From NCBI RefSeq assembly GCF_024343615.1, contig NZ_RJUB01000009.1:1-64000 (forward strand): 64,000 bases of DNA, in the 5' to 3' direction. Below are positions 52,616-60,851 of the stretch, in pieces. The stretch is from Ferruginibacter sp. HRS2-29. GTDB taxonomy: Bacteria > Bacteroidota > Bacteroidia > Chitinophagales > Chitinophagaceae. A model generated the notes under the pieces. That model worked only from the letters and a program-made list of their open reading frames with translations, did not search any database and had not been told where the DNA came from. Each line of letters starts with the position of its first letter. Position 1 is the stretch's first letter. A program made the translations under genes and the position numbers.

Positions 52616-53485
52616 ATGAATATCAGGAACATTACATTAGCAAGCATCGCAGCCATGCTATTGATGAGTGCATGCGTGAGCAAAAAAGTACTGAAAGGCG
52701 AACAGGTAAAATACGTGGAATTGCAGACAGAATATAATCGTCTTCAGAGCCAGTTAAAAGACTGTAACGATCTTACTGCTGAAAATTCCAGGAAAAAGGC
52801 GGAATTGGAAAACGAGGTCGCGGCACTGAAAAAGCAGGTGGATTACCTCAATTCCAACAATTCGCAGGCATTGAAACAATTGGAAAATCTTTCTGTGATC
52901 AGTTCTTCGCAGGCGGAAAGCATTAAAAAATCATTGGATAATATCGGCGCGAAAGATGCGTACATACAAGGTTTGCAGACTGCCATCAACCAAAAGGACT
53001 CTTTGAACCTGGCGTTGGTGACCAATCTCAAAGGAGCAATCGGTAATCTTGATGATAAAGACATCAATATCAAAGTAGACAAAGGGGTAGTGTACATCGA
53101 TATTTCTGATAAGCTGTTATTTAAAAGTGGTAGCTACGAAGTTTCAGACAGGGCAAAAGAAGTGCTGGGCAAAGTGGCACTGGTGCTGAAAAATCAACCG
53201 GATATCGAGTTCATGGTAGAAGGTCATACGGATAATGTTCCTTTCAAAGGAAATGGCGTGCTCACCGACAACTGGGATCTTAGTGTAAAAAGAGCTACTT
53301 CAGTAGTGCGTATCCTGCAAACTCAATACGGGTTGAACCCCGCTAAGATGGCAGCAGCAGGCCGTGGCGAATACCTCCCCGTGGCTGACAACAGTACTGC
53401 AGATGGTAAATCCGCTAACCGCCGTACAAGGATCGTTATCCTGCCGCAACTGGATCAGTTCTTTAAATTATTGGAAAAAAAATAA
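52616..53485 (+). CDS. OmpA-family lipoprotein with coiled coil
   Basis: 289 aa. Lipobox LMSAC, Cys20. Residues 30-140 form a coiled coil (LQTEYNRLQSQLKDCNDLTA, ELENEVAALKKQVDYL). Residues about 160-280 are an OmpA/MotB domain: LFKSGSYEVSDRAKEVLGKV, IEFMVEGHTDNVPFKGNG, NWDLSVKRATSVVRILQTQY and SANRRTRIVILP. It should bind peptidoglycan from the outer membrane, with the coiled coil as spacer. Confidence 0.94.
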   Translation: MNIRNITLASIAAMLLMSACVSKKVLKGEQVKYVELQTEYNRLQSQLKDCNDLTAENSRKKAELENEVAALKKQVDYLNSNNSQALKQLENLSVISSSQAESIKKSLDNIGAKDAYIQGLQTAINQKDSLNLALVTNLKGAIGNLDDKDINIKVDKGVVYIDISDKLLFKSGSYEVSDRAKEVLGKVALVLKNQPDIEFMVEGHTDNVPFKGNGVLTDNWDLSVKRATSVVRILQTQYGLNPAKMAAAGRGEYLPVADNSTADGKSANRRTRIVILPQLDQFFKLLEKK

Positions 53486-53494
53486 AGACCAATT

Positions 53495-53563
53495 AATAAT
53501 GAATAATGAATAATTAATAATTATCGAAGCGAAGGAATTATTAATTATTCATTATTCATTATT
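53495..53563. terminator. Perfect 28-bp inverted repeat of AATAATG words at a convergent pair
   Basis: Arms 53495-53522 and 53536-53563 are perfect complements around 13 nt. The right arm carries the last residues (NNE) and stop of pepD (53552-53554). Same word family as 49648-49765. Confidence 0.92.
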
Positions 53564-55012
53564 TGGAAGTCTTTTCAAAGTTTCTAATAAGAATTTCCAG
53601 TATTTCTGTACAGAACTAACCTGTACTTTTTCATCCGGCGAATGAGCCCCGGTGATGTTCGGGCCAAAAGAGATCATCTGTACATCCGGGTAATTGGTGC
53701 CGATGATGCCACACTCAAGCCCGGCATGCACTGCATTTACATGGGCCGGTTTTCCATTCATTTCAAGATACAGTTCCGACATCAGTTGTACGATCGGCGA
53801 ACCGGGTTTGGGAGCCCAGCCGGGATATTTTCCACCATAGCTGATACTGCCACCAGCTAATTCAAAGGCCGATGAAAGGGCATTGGCAAGATCGGCTTTC
53901 TCTGTGTCCACTGAACTACGGGTAAGGCATTGAACCGTCCAGTTCCCATCTTTCACCATTACCCTGGCAATGTTATTGGAAGTCTGCACCAATCCTGCAA
54001 TATCAGGGCTTAAGCGGTATACTCCATTCGGACAGGCATAAATTGCCCGCAGCAACCTGTATTGTAATTCATCGGGTAATACGCCCGTAATTTTTTCCGC
54101 AGGCGAGATTTCCAATAGCAGTTTAGGATCGGTAAAACTATATTCTTCCTGTAATATCTTATTTAGACCTTTGATGGATTCCCTGATCGTTTCTGCTTCA
54201 GCCATTGTTGAAACAATAGTGGCGACAGATTCCCTCGGTATCGCGTTGCGAAGGCTGCCACCATCTATATCAGCTACCTGTATCGAAAACCGGTTGCTCA
54301 ATTCCAGCAGCACCCTGTTCATGAGTTTATTGGCATTGGCTCTCCCTTTGTGAATGTCCATGCCGGAATGTCCTCCCGTAAGGCCTTTCAGGCTGATGCG
54401 GAAGAAAGAATCTCCTGTTGGCGTTTGTGCGCTGTAGTTAGCTGTGGCCGTCACATCGATACCTCCGGCACAACCGATAGTGAGTTCTGTATCATCTTCT
54501 GTGTCGAGGTTGAGCAGTATCTTTCCCTTCAATAATCCACCTTTGAGTTCCAGTGCACCAGTCATTCCTGTTTCTTCATCTATCGTGAACAAGGCGTCAA
54601 TAGCGGGATGCGGGATATCGGTAGACGAAAGCAGCGTCATGATACTGGCTACGCCAATGCCGTTGTCGGCGCCAAGCGTTGTGCCGCGTGCTTTTACCCA
54701 GTCGCCTTCGAGGTACATATCAATGCCTTGTGTGGCAAAATCAAACACAGTGTCCGCATTTTTCTGGTGAACCATGTCGAGATGGCTTTGGATGATAACA
54801 GGAACTTTGTCTTCCATACCGGCCGTGGCTTTTTTGCGGATGATCACATTTCCTGCCTCATCGACCAGCGTTTCCAATCCAAGCGATTGCCCGAACGACC
54901 GGATGAATTCTATTACCTGTTGTTCTTTTTTTGACGGCCGTGGAACGGCATTGAGATCGGCGAAATGGTTCCAAAGTGCCGTTGGTTCGAGTTGGCGTAT
55001 CTGATCAGACAT
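53552..55012 (-). CDS. pepD: Aminoacyl-histidine dipeptidase (M20 family)
   Basis: 486 aa from the ATG at 55012 (MSDQIRQLEPTALWNHFADL). Cytoplasmic Xaa-His dipeptidase with two zinc ions. Metal/catalytic phrases: IIQSHLDMVHQKNADTVFDF, GTTLGADNGIGVASI, FTIDEETGMTGALELK, LNLDTEDDTELTIG, and GLTGGHSGMDIHKGRANANK. Dimerisation domain in the middle and the closing NAVHAGLECGIIG are as in E. coli PepD. It could feed His to the hut pathway present elsewhere in the window. Confidence 0.95.
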   Translation of the reverse strand: MSDQIRQLEPTALWNHFADLNAVPRPSKKEQQVIEFIRSFGQSLGLETLVDEAGNVIIRKKATAGMEDKVPVIIQSHLDMVHQKNADTVFDFATQGIDMYLEGDWVKARGTTLGADNGIGVASIMTLLSSTDIPHPAIDALFTIDEETGMTGALELKGGLLKGKILLNLDTEDDTELTIGCAGGIDVTATANYSAQTPTGDSFFRISLKGLTGGHSGMDIHKGRANANKLMNRVLLELSNRFSIQVADIDGGSLRNAIPRESVATIVSTMAEAETIRESIKGLNKILQEEYSFTDPKLLLEISPAEKITGVLPDELQYRLLRAIYACPNGVYRLSPDIAGLVQTSNNIARVMVKDGNWTVQCLTRSSVDTEKADLANALSSAFELAGGSISYGGKYPGWAPKPGSPIVQLMSELYLEMNGKPAHVNAVHAGLECGIIGTNYPDVQMISFGPNITGAHSPDEKVQVSSVQKYWKFLLETLKRLPNNE

Positions 55013-55024
55013 AATTTTTATTTT

Positions 55025-55150
55025 ATTACACGAATTAAAGCCAATTACTATTACGAAGTACACGAATTAATACGAATTACACGAATTAAATGCCTTTTAT
55101 AAATCTCGCTATCCTAAAAAAAATCGAAAGTTTGACTATTCACTATTTTT
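55025..55150. repeat. ACACGAATT and ACTATTCACTATT words upstream of the ECF operon
   Basis: Four direct copies of (T/A)ACACGAATTA or TACGAATTAC between 55027 and 55089, then a single GACTATTCACTATTTTT (55133-55149) identical to the word of 44295-44316. No clear inverted partner. Confidence 0.75.
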
Positions 55151-55187
55151 TAGCATCAGGCAACCTTTCGTTGATGGCCTGCATTTA

Positions 55188-55195
55188 TATATTTG
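55188..55195 (+). promoter_or_regulatory. -7 box of the second ECF operon
   Basis: TATATTTG, a perfect TAnnTTTG, 22 nt before the ATG at 55218. Confidence 0.55.
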
Positions 55196-55217
55196 TACAG
55201 CATCACGAAATGATTAC

Positions 55218-55772
55218 ATGAATATAGCCGAACTGATTACTGAAGCAAAACGGGGGAGTGCCGCAGCAGAGAAATGTCTCTTCGATCTCTTTGCACGCCG
55301 GATGCTCATGGTTTGCCGGCGATATGTGAAAAATCCGGAAGACGCGGAAGAACGTATGCTGGATGGGTTTCACAATTTTTTCAGGAGTATCGGCACTTTC
55401 AATTATCAGCATGAAGCGGCGCTGGGGGCATGGTTGAAAAAGATCATGATCAACCAGTGCCTGATGTTTTTACGAAAGAAGAATGTATTTACGATCGTGT
55501 CCGAATCGGTGGCTGAAAGTATAGCACTTGATGAAGATATGCTGGACAGGTTGTCCGCTGCGGAAATCTTTCAGGTGATCGTTCAGTTGCCGGTGGGGTA
55601 CCGGACGGTATTTAACCTGTATTCAATCGAAGGTATGCCGCATGCCGAAATAGCGTCACTGCTGGGTATTTCTGAAGGCACTTCAAAATCGCAGCTGAGC
55701 AAAGCAAAAGCACTATTGCAAAAAATGATTGTAAATAAAGAACAAGGATATGCAAGGCAACAACAACAATAA
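55218..55772 (+). CDS. ECF-type RNA polymerase sigma factor, second copy
   Basis: 184 aa. Region 2: LFDLFARRMLMVCRRYVKNP and FHNFFRSIGTFN; region 4: LPVGYRTVFNLYSIEGMPHA, EIASLLGISEGTSKSQLSKA. The 23-bp overlap with the next gene indicates translational coupling with its probable anti-sigma. The C-terminus ends in QQQQ. Distinct in sequence from the sigma factor at 4460. Confidence 0.93.
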   Translation: MNIAELITEAKRGSAAAEKCLFDLFARRMLMVCRRYVKNPEDAEERMLDGFHNFFRSIGTFNYQHEAALGAWLKKIMINQCLMFLRKKNVFTIVSESVAESIALDEDMLDRLSAAEIFQVIVQLPVGYRTVFNLYSIEGMPHAEIASLLGISEGTSKSQLSKAKALLQKMIVNKEQGYARQQQQ

Positions 55773-56415
55773 TAATCCGGGGTGGGAAAGGAAACTGGAA
55801 GGCCTGGAAAGCTTGTCCGGAGAGGATTTCGACCTGAGTGCTTCCTGGGAAAAACTGGAAGCCCGCCGCGAAAACCCACCGCGTAAAAATAAAGCCGCCT
55901 GGTATTGGCTCGCTGCGGCTTGCCTGCTGGCAGTGATCAGCCTGCCATGGTTCTTTACTGGTAAATCGAAAAATGAAGCGGTAGTAAAAGAAAATATTCC
56001 GGTTAAACAAACCGAACAATTCATCCTTAAAGAACAGCCTGATACCAGTCATGCTGTTGCGGTAGCGGTTTCAAATGAAGTCAAAGTCATTGCCAGACCT
56101 GCAGCTGCTCTTATAATTTCATCTAATAACCAGCCACCTGTCCCCAAAAATAATGTGTTGCCGGAAGAGATCGTGCCCGATATTGCATCCGTTCAACCTG
56201 TGATTGCTGATACCTTTCATCTTATCGCGGCAGCGCCGGCCAAGAAAAAGCTGAAGATGGTACACTACAATGAATTGGCTGGTTCTACCGATAGCCTCAC
56301 CGGCGACGGAAGGCCATACTTTCCTGTAAAATTCCATACCAAAGAAATCTATACTAATAATGCCGGCAACCGAAAAGATAACCTCATCCGCATAAAACTC
56401 TCTTCTCAAAATTAA
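55750..56415 (+). CDS. Single-pass membrane protein, probable anti-sigma factor
   Basis: 221 aa. Residues 1-55 are cytoplasmic and begin MQGNNNNNNPGWERKLEGLE; SWEKLEARR and one helix YWLAAACLLAVISLPWFFT follow at about residues 56-75. The periplasmic part is Pro- and Val-rich, then GDGRPYFPVKFHTKEIYTNN. Overlaps the sigma gene by 23 bp. No named anti-sigma domain is evident; the assignment rests on topology and context. Confidence 0.75.
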   Translation: MQGNNNNNNPGWERKLEGLESLSGEDFDLSASWEKLEARRENPPRKNKAAWYWLAAACLLAVISLPWFFTGKSKNEAVVKENIPVKQTEQFILKEQPDTSHAVAVAVSNEVKVIARPAAALIISSNNQPPVPKNNVLPEEIVPDIASVQPVIADTFHLIAAAPAKKKLKMVHYNELAGSTDSLTGDGRPYFPVKFHTKEIYTNNAGNRKDNLIRIKLSSQN

Positions 56416-56421
56416 ATTGAC

Positions 56422-57534
56422 ATGAAAAAAACAATCGCATTGATGCTGCTCCTGGCAGGCATCACATGGGAACTATGTGCCCAGGGCAAACTGACGAATG
56501 CCGAAAAGACATTCGATATCCCCGCAAATTCTACCGACAGGAGATTTTACATTGATCTTGGAAAAGGGAATAAACTGCAGCTGGATGTCAAAAAACTGGA
56601 TGACCTGGACAAATTTGCAAATATGGATTCGCTGATCTATGGGCTGCTGCAGGATCTTAAGCTCCTAAAAGATTCGCTGGCGGATGAATCGACCACAAAA
56701 CGGATCGATTATATCATTGATGATACTGATAAAAGAAAACTGCGCCTGCAACAATTCAAACCGGATGGTAACAGTTTTGTGATGAGTGACGGCGAAGTTT
56801 CTTCCATGAAGATGGAACTGGATACGATCAATTTTGTGGGAAGGGTTTCTTACAGCAACCGGTTCACAAAACGAAATAAAACGCCCGGGGTACGTTATTT
56901 TAAAGCAAGTTTTTATCTCAACAATATCGGGGATATCGCACAATACATGAACGGTATATTGAATAAAAAAATTACGGACCTGAAAGTGAATGCTGACAAA
57001 GGATGGGATTACGAAGGGGGAAATTCTTTGTATCAGCTTAAAGCCGATAAATCCATAAAAGCCAATGCCAATAAAGGTTACATCGCTGGTGGGGATTACC
57101 TCACACTCCGGGGAAGTGTGGATATTCAAAATTACAAATCGTATTTCGTACCATCTGTAAGCCTGGGGGCGTATGTGCTATTGGGCAGCAAAAATTTCAA
57201 AAGAGAGCTCGGCATCTCCTGGGAAAATCATTTTTCATTCGCTAAAAATACAGATGGGAAGTTGCAGACATTTCGCAGCCAGTTTCTTACAGCGAGCTTC
57301 GCACATGGTTTTATCAAGGATAATGATGTACAAAAAAACGGGTATGATCTTTTCAACATGAGTTTCAGTTATCTCATCAGCAGGAAAGGGGAGATGTACG
57401 ACAAACAGACGATGAGGTTGGGAGTAGGCGCGCTATCGCTGTTTGAAGGAAAAACAAAGATCCAGCCGATGATCTATTTCAACAATCTTTTTAAGGGAGT
57501 GACACCCGGGTTGCGATGGGTACAAAGTTTCTAA
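56422..57534 (+). CDS. Outer-membrane-type beta-barrel protein in the ECF operon
   Basis: 370 aa. Signal peptide MKKTIALMLLLAGITWELCAQG. Residues 25-130 resemble a periplasmic adaptor with LDKFANMDSLIYGLLQDLKL. From about 140 on, alternating strands end in an aromatic C-terminus (FNNLFKGVTPGLRWVQSF), the usual barrel signal. Begins 6 bp after the anti-sigma gene, so it is third in the operon, a likely effector or sensor of the sigma system. Family unknown. Confidence 0.75.
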   Translation: MKKTIALMLLLAGITWELCAQGKLTNAEKTFDIPANSTDRRFYIDLGKGNKLQLDVKKLDDLDKFANMDSLIYGLLQDLKLLKDSLADESTTKRIDYIIDDTDKRKLRLQQFKPDGNSFVMSDGEVSSMKMELDTINFVGRVSYSNRFTKRNKTPGVRYFKASFYLNNIGDIAQYMNGILNKKITDLKVNADKGWDYEGGNSLYQLKADKSIKANANKGYIAGGDYLTLRGSVDIQNYKSYFVPSVSLGAYVLLGSKNFKRELGISWENHFSFAKNTDGKLQTFRSQFLTASFAHGFIKDNDVQKNGYDLFNMSFSYLISRKGEMYDKQTMRLGVGALSLFEGKTKIQPMIYFNNLFKGVTPGLRWVQSF

Positions 57535-57944
57535 AGTAGTTTTACCTGCCAGGTATTTCTTCCGGGGAATGCCTGGCAAGTATTTTTTTTTCTTTCCAAA
57601 AGCAGCACCGTGATGATGCCAAATGTATAAGCAGCCATGTCTTCCCAGCCGAAAGAGCTGCCTATGATCGTTCTGGCAAACTTGTTATTTTCGAGTCCAA
57701 GCCTTTGCACCAGCTGAAAGTATTGCATCATTTCAATGAACCAGGCAAATAATAACACTGCAATAGCGGTTCTCCATACAGATGCATTCAGGAAACTCCT
57801 CACAAAACAATAAATGAGCATCACCACCAGGAAGTCGCCGAAGTAAGGCCTGATAAATCGATCGTGCAGGAATAATGCGATGCATATCTCTGTGATCAGC
57901 AACACGAAGGTCAGCAGGAGATATTTCGGTGAAAAATAAAACAT
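57531..57944 (-). CDS. DUF2809 membrane protein
   Basis: 137 aa from the ATG at 57944. Four hydrophobic helices; YFSPKYLLLTFVLLITEICI, FGDFLVVMLIYCFVRSFLNA, FIEMMQYFQLVQRLG and GSSFGWEDMAAYTFGI are the standard DUF2809 phrases. A TATATTTG lies only three bases upstream of the ATG, too near for a normal leader; translation could be leaderless or the box is chance. The stop codon overlaps the stop of the convergent gene by 4 bp. Confidence 0.9.
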   Translation of the reverse strand: MFYFSPKYLLLTFVLLITEICIALFLHDRFIRPYFGDFLVVMLIYCFVRSFLNASVWRTAIAVLLFAWFIEMMQYFQLVQRLGLENNKFARTIIGSSFGWEDMAAYTFGIITVLLLERKKNTCQAFPGRNTWQVKLL

Positions 57945-58252
57945 GCCCAAATATAGGAATTGTCTGTACCTTTATTTCACCACCAGTACTTATGCTTGTC
58001 TCATTCATGTTACACTTTTTTTTCAAAAATTTCGTGTAACAGATTTTTTACTTATTTTTCGTTACATTTTTTTTAAAGAAAAATTTTGTAACGAATGTTC
58101 CTTTATATTTTTTGACCAAAACCAGACTTTTCAGCATATAATCGTCTTTCTACAAACTGATGCTGACAATAATTTTCACTAAACAATACATTAATTGATT
58201 GAAAGCCGCACTTCAAATTTCCGTACTTTTAACTGATTGAAAAGTACAATGC
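57945..58252. other. 308-bp divergent region with two GTTACA palindromes
   Basis: TGTTACAC ... GTGTAACA (58009-58041) and TTCGTTACA ... TGTAACGAA (58058-58095) are consecutive AT-rich palindromes with perfect 8- and 9-bp ends. TACTTTTA at 58224-58231 is a seven-of-eight -7 box for the gene at 58253, with a TTG 22 nt upstream. No coding frame is supported. Confidence 0.65.
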
Positions 58253-58813
58253 ATGATCAGTTATAAAGAGGACATTTCATTTGAAATTGAAAAAGATAAA
58301 GCCGCCATCATAACGGCACTGAAATTGTCGGCGAAAAACATATCCGTTTCCGGTGATGATATCGAAATACGAAGGCACAATTCTTTTCTGCACCTGCTGG
58401 CGCCAACCGGTAAGGTCGGTATCCATCTTTCGCAGGCCGATGAATCGCACACCAGACTCGATTGTACAGTACGGCCCAGCATTTTCACATTTCGTTCCGC
58501 CGCAGGTTTTACTATCCTTTCAGTTATTGTATGGTCGCTCGTGTTCTGGTTCTTCGAACTTAATGTGTACATGGCGGTGTTTTTTGTACTACACTGGATC
58601 GTGATGTGTTTTGTGGCATTGTATATCCTGGTTGTGGTGATGGCATTGCTGACGGTCATGCTCCTGATCTATAACCTTAATGATTTCCCTTTACAATATG
58701 TGATCGTTGCATGGATCGTAACGTTGCTCATTACACATCTTACCATGCGGTATAACCGCTCAACTCTTCGTCAATATCTCACGGCCATCGTGCATTCTAT
58801 AAAAGCTACCTAA
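58253..58813 (+). CDS. Membrane protein of unknown function
   Basis: 186 aa. Residues 1-80 are soluble with strand-like pattern (SFEIEKDKAAIITALKLSAK, VGIHLSQADESHTRLDCTVR). Three or four helices follow: AGFTILSVIVWSLVFWFF, VYMAVFFVLHWIVMCFVALY, LVVVMALLTVMLLIYNL and QYVIVAWIVTLLITHL. No family recognised. Monocistronic. Confidence 0.7.
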   Translation: MISYKEDISFEIEKDKAAIITALKLSAKNISVSGDDIEIRRHNSFLHLLAPTGKVGIHLSQADESHTRLDCTVRPSIFTFRSAAGFTILSVIVWSLVFWFFELNVYMAVFFVLHWIVMCFVALYILVVVMALLTVMLLIYNLNDFPLQYVIVAWIVTLLITHLTMRYNRSTLRQYLTAIVHSIKAT

Positions 58814-59063
58814 AAACGCCTATGCCTCTTTTTGCATAATGAAAAGAGCCCGTTGCTGTTGTTTTGATTGGCTACCTGCACATCCAGTCCGGAATTACAA
58901 CTGTGCCACCCTGAATCCAGTTGAAGGATACAGAAGGTGGGCTCATCGTACGCTCCCGGGTTTATAACGGATAAATACGTGGTATTTTAAAAAAAATCTT
59001 ATTATTCTTTACAATAATATACCGCCTGATGCGTTTATGTGAGACCTAATAAACCTAAGGAAA

Positions 59064-59672
59064 ATGAAGCAATCTTTACCAGCGGCTATGCTTTTATGCA
59101 TTCTTATAGCCATGACCTCATGTTTTACAAGTAAGATCTCCCCCGAGCAACGCAAATCTGACATCGAATCATCCAAAGAAACGGATGCAGCCTGTTTTGT
59201 GAAAATGCCCGATGGAACTGTAAAAAATTATACCAGCCTCAAATTGGTGACCGGCGTATTTACCAGCCCATACCTGCTGGCGGATGATAAGATCAGAATT
59301 ACTCCGGCAGAGATAGTGGCTTATCAGAACAAAGATCATTATTCAGTATCTCAAACTACTTTTACCTCCGGAAGGCGCACCTGTGCTGCAACAGAAACCC
59401 TGCCGGGCTTCGCAGTAAGGATAGCAAAAGGTACAGTGAACGTATATTGCAAAAAACGCTATAATGGCGACAGGGCAGTAGATGAGTACTTCGTACAGAC
59501 CGGCGACAATGGAAACATCGTTGCCTATTCAGAAAAAGTGATGAGCGAAATACTGACTACACACCCGGAAGCCGCCGGTCTCTTTAAAGGGAAAAAATTC
59601 ACCGGCTCTCAGCAAAACAGTATGCAGGCTAATAGCCAGCAGCGCGACAGCAGGGTAGTGATGAACAAATAA
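59064..59672 (+). CDS. Lipoprotein of unknown function
   Basis: 202 aa. Lipobox AMTSC, Cys20. The mature part includes ACFVKMPDGTVKNYTSLKLV and a long helix-poor region with three further Cys (AACF, RTCAAT, YCKKRY) and a Gln/Asn/Ser-rich tail (GSQQNSMQANSQQRDS). No family recognised. The 250-bp gap upstream holds no gene that I can support. Confidence 0.7.
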   Translation: MKQSLPAAMLLCILIAMTSCFTSKISPEQRKSDIESSKETDAACFVKMPDGTVKNYTSLKLVTGVFTSPYLLADDKIRITPAEIVAYQNKDHYSVSQTTFTSGRRTCAATETLPGFAVRIAKGTVNVYCKKRYNGDRAVDEYFVQTGDNGNIVAYSEKVMSEILTTHPEAAGLFKGKKFTGSQQNSMQANSQQRDSRVVMNK

Positions 59673-59689
59673 AATTTATTTCTTTAATA

Positions 59690-59718
59690 AAAAGCCTCCC
59701 GTTTTTTGCGGGAGGCTT
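59690..59718. terminator. Bidirectional terminator at a convergent pair
   Basis: AAAGCCTCCCG (59690-59700) and CGGGAGGCTTT (59708-59718), perfect 11-bp arms. Confidence 0.9.
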
Positions 59719-59748
59719 TGGTGTTTGTAATTGAAAGATTTGCAAAAT

Positions 59749-60468
59749 TTATTGCGTAATCGTAGCGTTCGTAATGAACTTGATCTGTACAAGGCTATCA
59801 GGATTGGTAGAAGCTGCTTTTCCTGCAAGAAGGATCGTATAGATCTTATTGGCTTCCACCGCGAATGTCCGGGTAGCATTGATAGTGGATGATTCGTTGT
59901 TGATGCTTACGGTAATATCTCCCGCAGTGATCGCTCTGAAATCCGAAACAGATTTGAAAGGAGCGGAGTTATTCACTACTTCGGTACCGCCACTGCTGAT
60001 CTTCACAGCCGGAAGGGAACTATCAGCCACAGCATTGATGTAACGCACATACGCGGTTCCAGCGACCATTGGAAGACTATCGAGATTATCCTCTGCCACG
60101 ATGTTTTCGAATGTACTGTCTTTGCCCACCAGGAAAGCCGAATAATATTTCCCCTGTGTAAACGTAGTGGTGGCTGACGAGGCTATTTTGACGCCGGCAT
60201 TGTTATAAGCTTCCACCTGTCCTGTACCTCCATAAATTGCCAGGTATACTCCCGTATAATTTGAATACGGAATCGATTGATTGGTCAGCCTTGAACCGGA
60301 TATGGCGAAATTGACCGACGATTGGTCAGGGGCCAGGTTGAATGCCATGATTCCGGCTCCAGCAGGTGTATTATCCGGGTTATCAGTTTTAAGGCACGAA
60401 CTGAACAAAATACCTGCAGACGCAATTGCCAGCAAAACAAATGCATTTTTTTTAATAAGATTGATCAT
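59749..60468 (-). CDS. DUF4397 lipoprotein
   Basis: 239 aa. Lipobox LFSSC, Cys25. Two immunoglobulin-like DUF4397 halves: NLAPDQSSVNFAISGSRLTN, YTGVYLAIYGGTGQVEAYNN, KYYSAFLVGKDS; then AYVRYINAVADSSLPAVKIS, VSDFRAITAGDITVSINNES and KIYTILLAGKAAS. Found widely on the surface of Bacteroidota; binding partner unknown. Confidence 0.9.
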   Translation of the reverse strand: MINLIKKNAFVLLAIASAGILFSSCLKTDNPDNTPAGAGIMAFNLAPDQSSVNFAISGSRLTNQSIPYSNYTGVYLAIYGGTGQVEAYNNAGVKIASSATTTFTQGKYYSAFLVGKDSTFENIVAEDNLDSLPMVAGTAYVRYINAVADSSLPAVKISSGGTEVVNNSAPFKSVSDFRAITAGDITVSINNESSTINATRTFAVEANKIYTILLAGKAASTNPDSLVQIKFITNATITQ

Positions 60469-60608
60469 GATTTTTCCTATGGTTTTAATGTAAAATGTGT
60501 ATCCATGAACTGAAAAAATGGTGCCACGCCCTGCTTTTTTCCGTTAAAAACAAGCAGCTAAAAAGGGATTAACATTTCTTTCAATCATTAAGAAAAATCA
60601 GGATGTGA

Positions 60609-60794
60609 TCACTTGCTTCCGAGATATTTCATCAGTGCATCTTCGAGGAAATAAGTCCAGCCACCGGTAAAGTTAGTTTTAGCAAAATCAGGGCCGTTCA
60701 CTTCCATAGTTTCAATACCCGTATGTGTGATGGTGACCAATGTGTTTTCTCCCTGTTCTTCCAGTTCCCAGGTTACGCAAATAATTTCCGGTTT
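60609..60794 (-). pseudogene. Remnant of an AHSA1/SRPBCC-family gene (C-terminal third)
   Basis: Sixty-one codons read KPEIICVTWELEEQGENTLV, then TITHTGIETMEV, NGPDFAKTNFTGGWTYFLED and ALMKYLGSK before TGA. That is the C-terminal strand-helix part of activator-of-Hsp90-ATPase-like SRPBCC proteins. An in-frame TAA precedes it at 60797-60795, there is no start codon in a plausible place and the first two thirds of the domain are absent; the YceI terminator lies immediately beyond. A decayed gene is the simplest reading. Confidence 0.8.
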
Positions 60795-60806
60795 TTATGA
60801 AATCAA

Positions 60807-60830
60807 AAAGCCCCGCAGGAGCGGGGCTTT
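60807..60830 (-). terminator. Terminator of the YceI gene
   Basis: AAAGCCCCGC (60807-60816) and GCGGGGCTTT (60821-60830); on the minus strand the stem ends in TTTTT. Confidence 0.9.
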
Positions 60831-60851
60831 AAAATAACATAGTGGAAAAGA

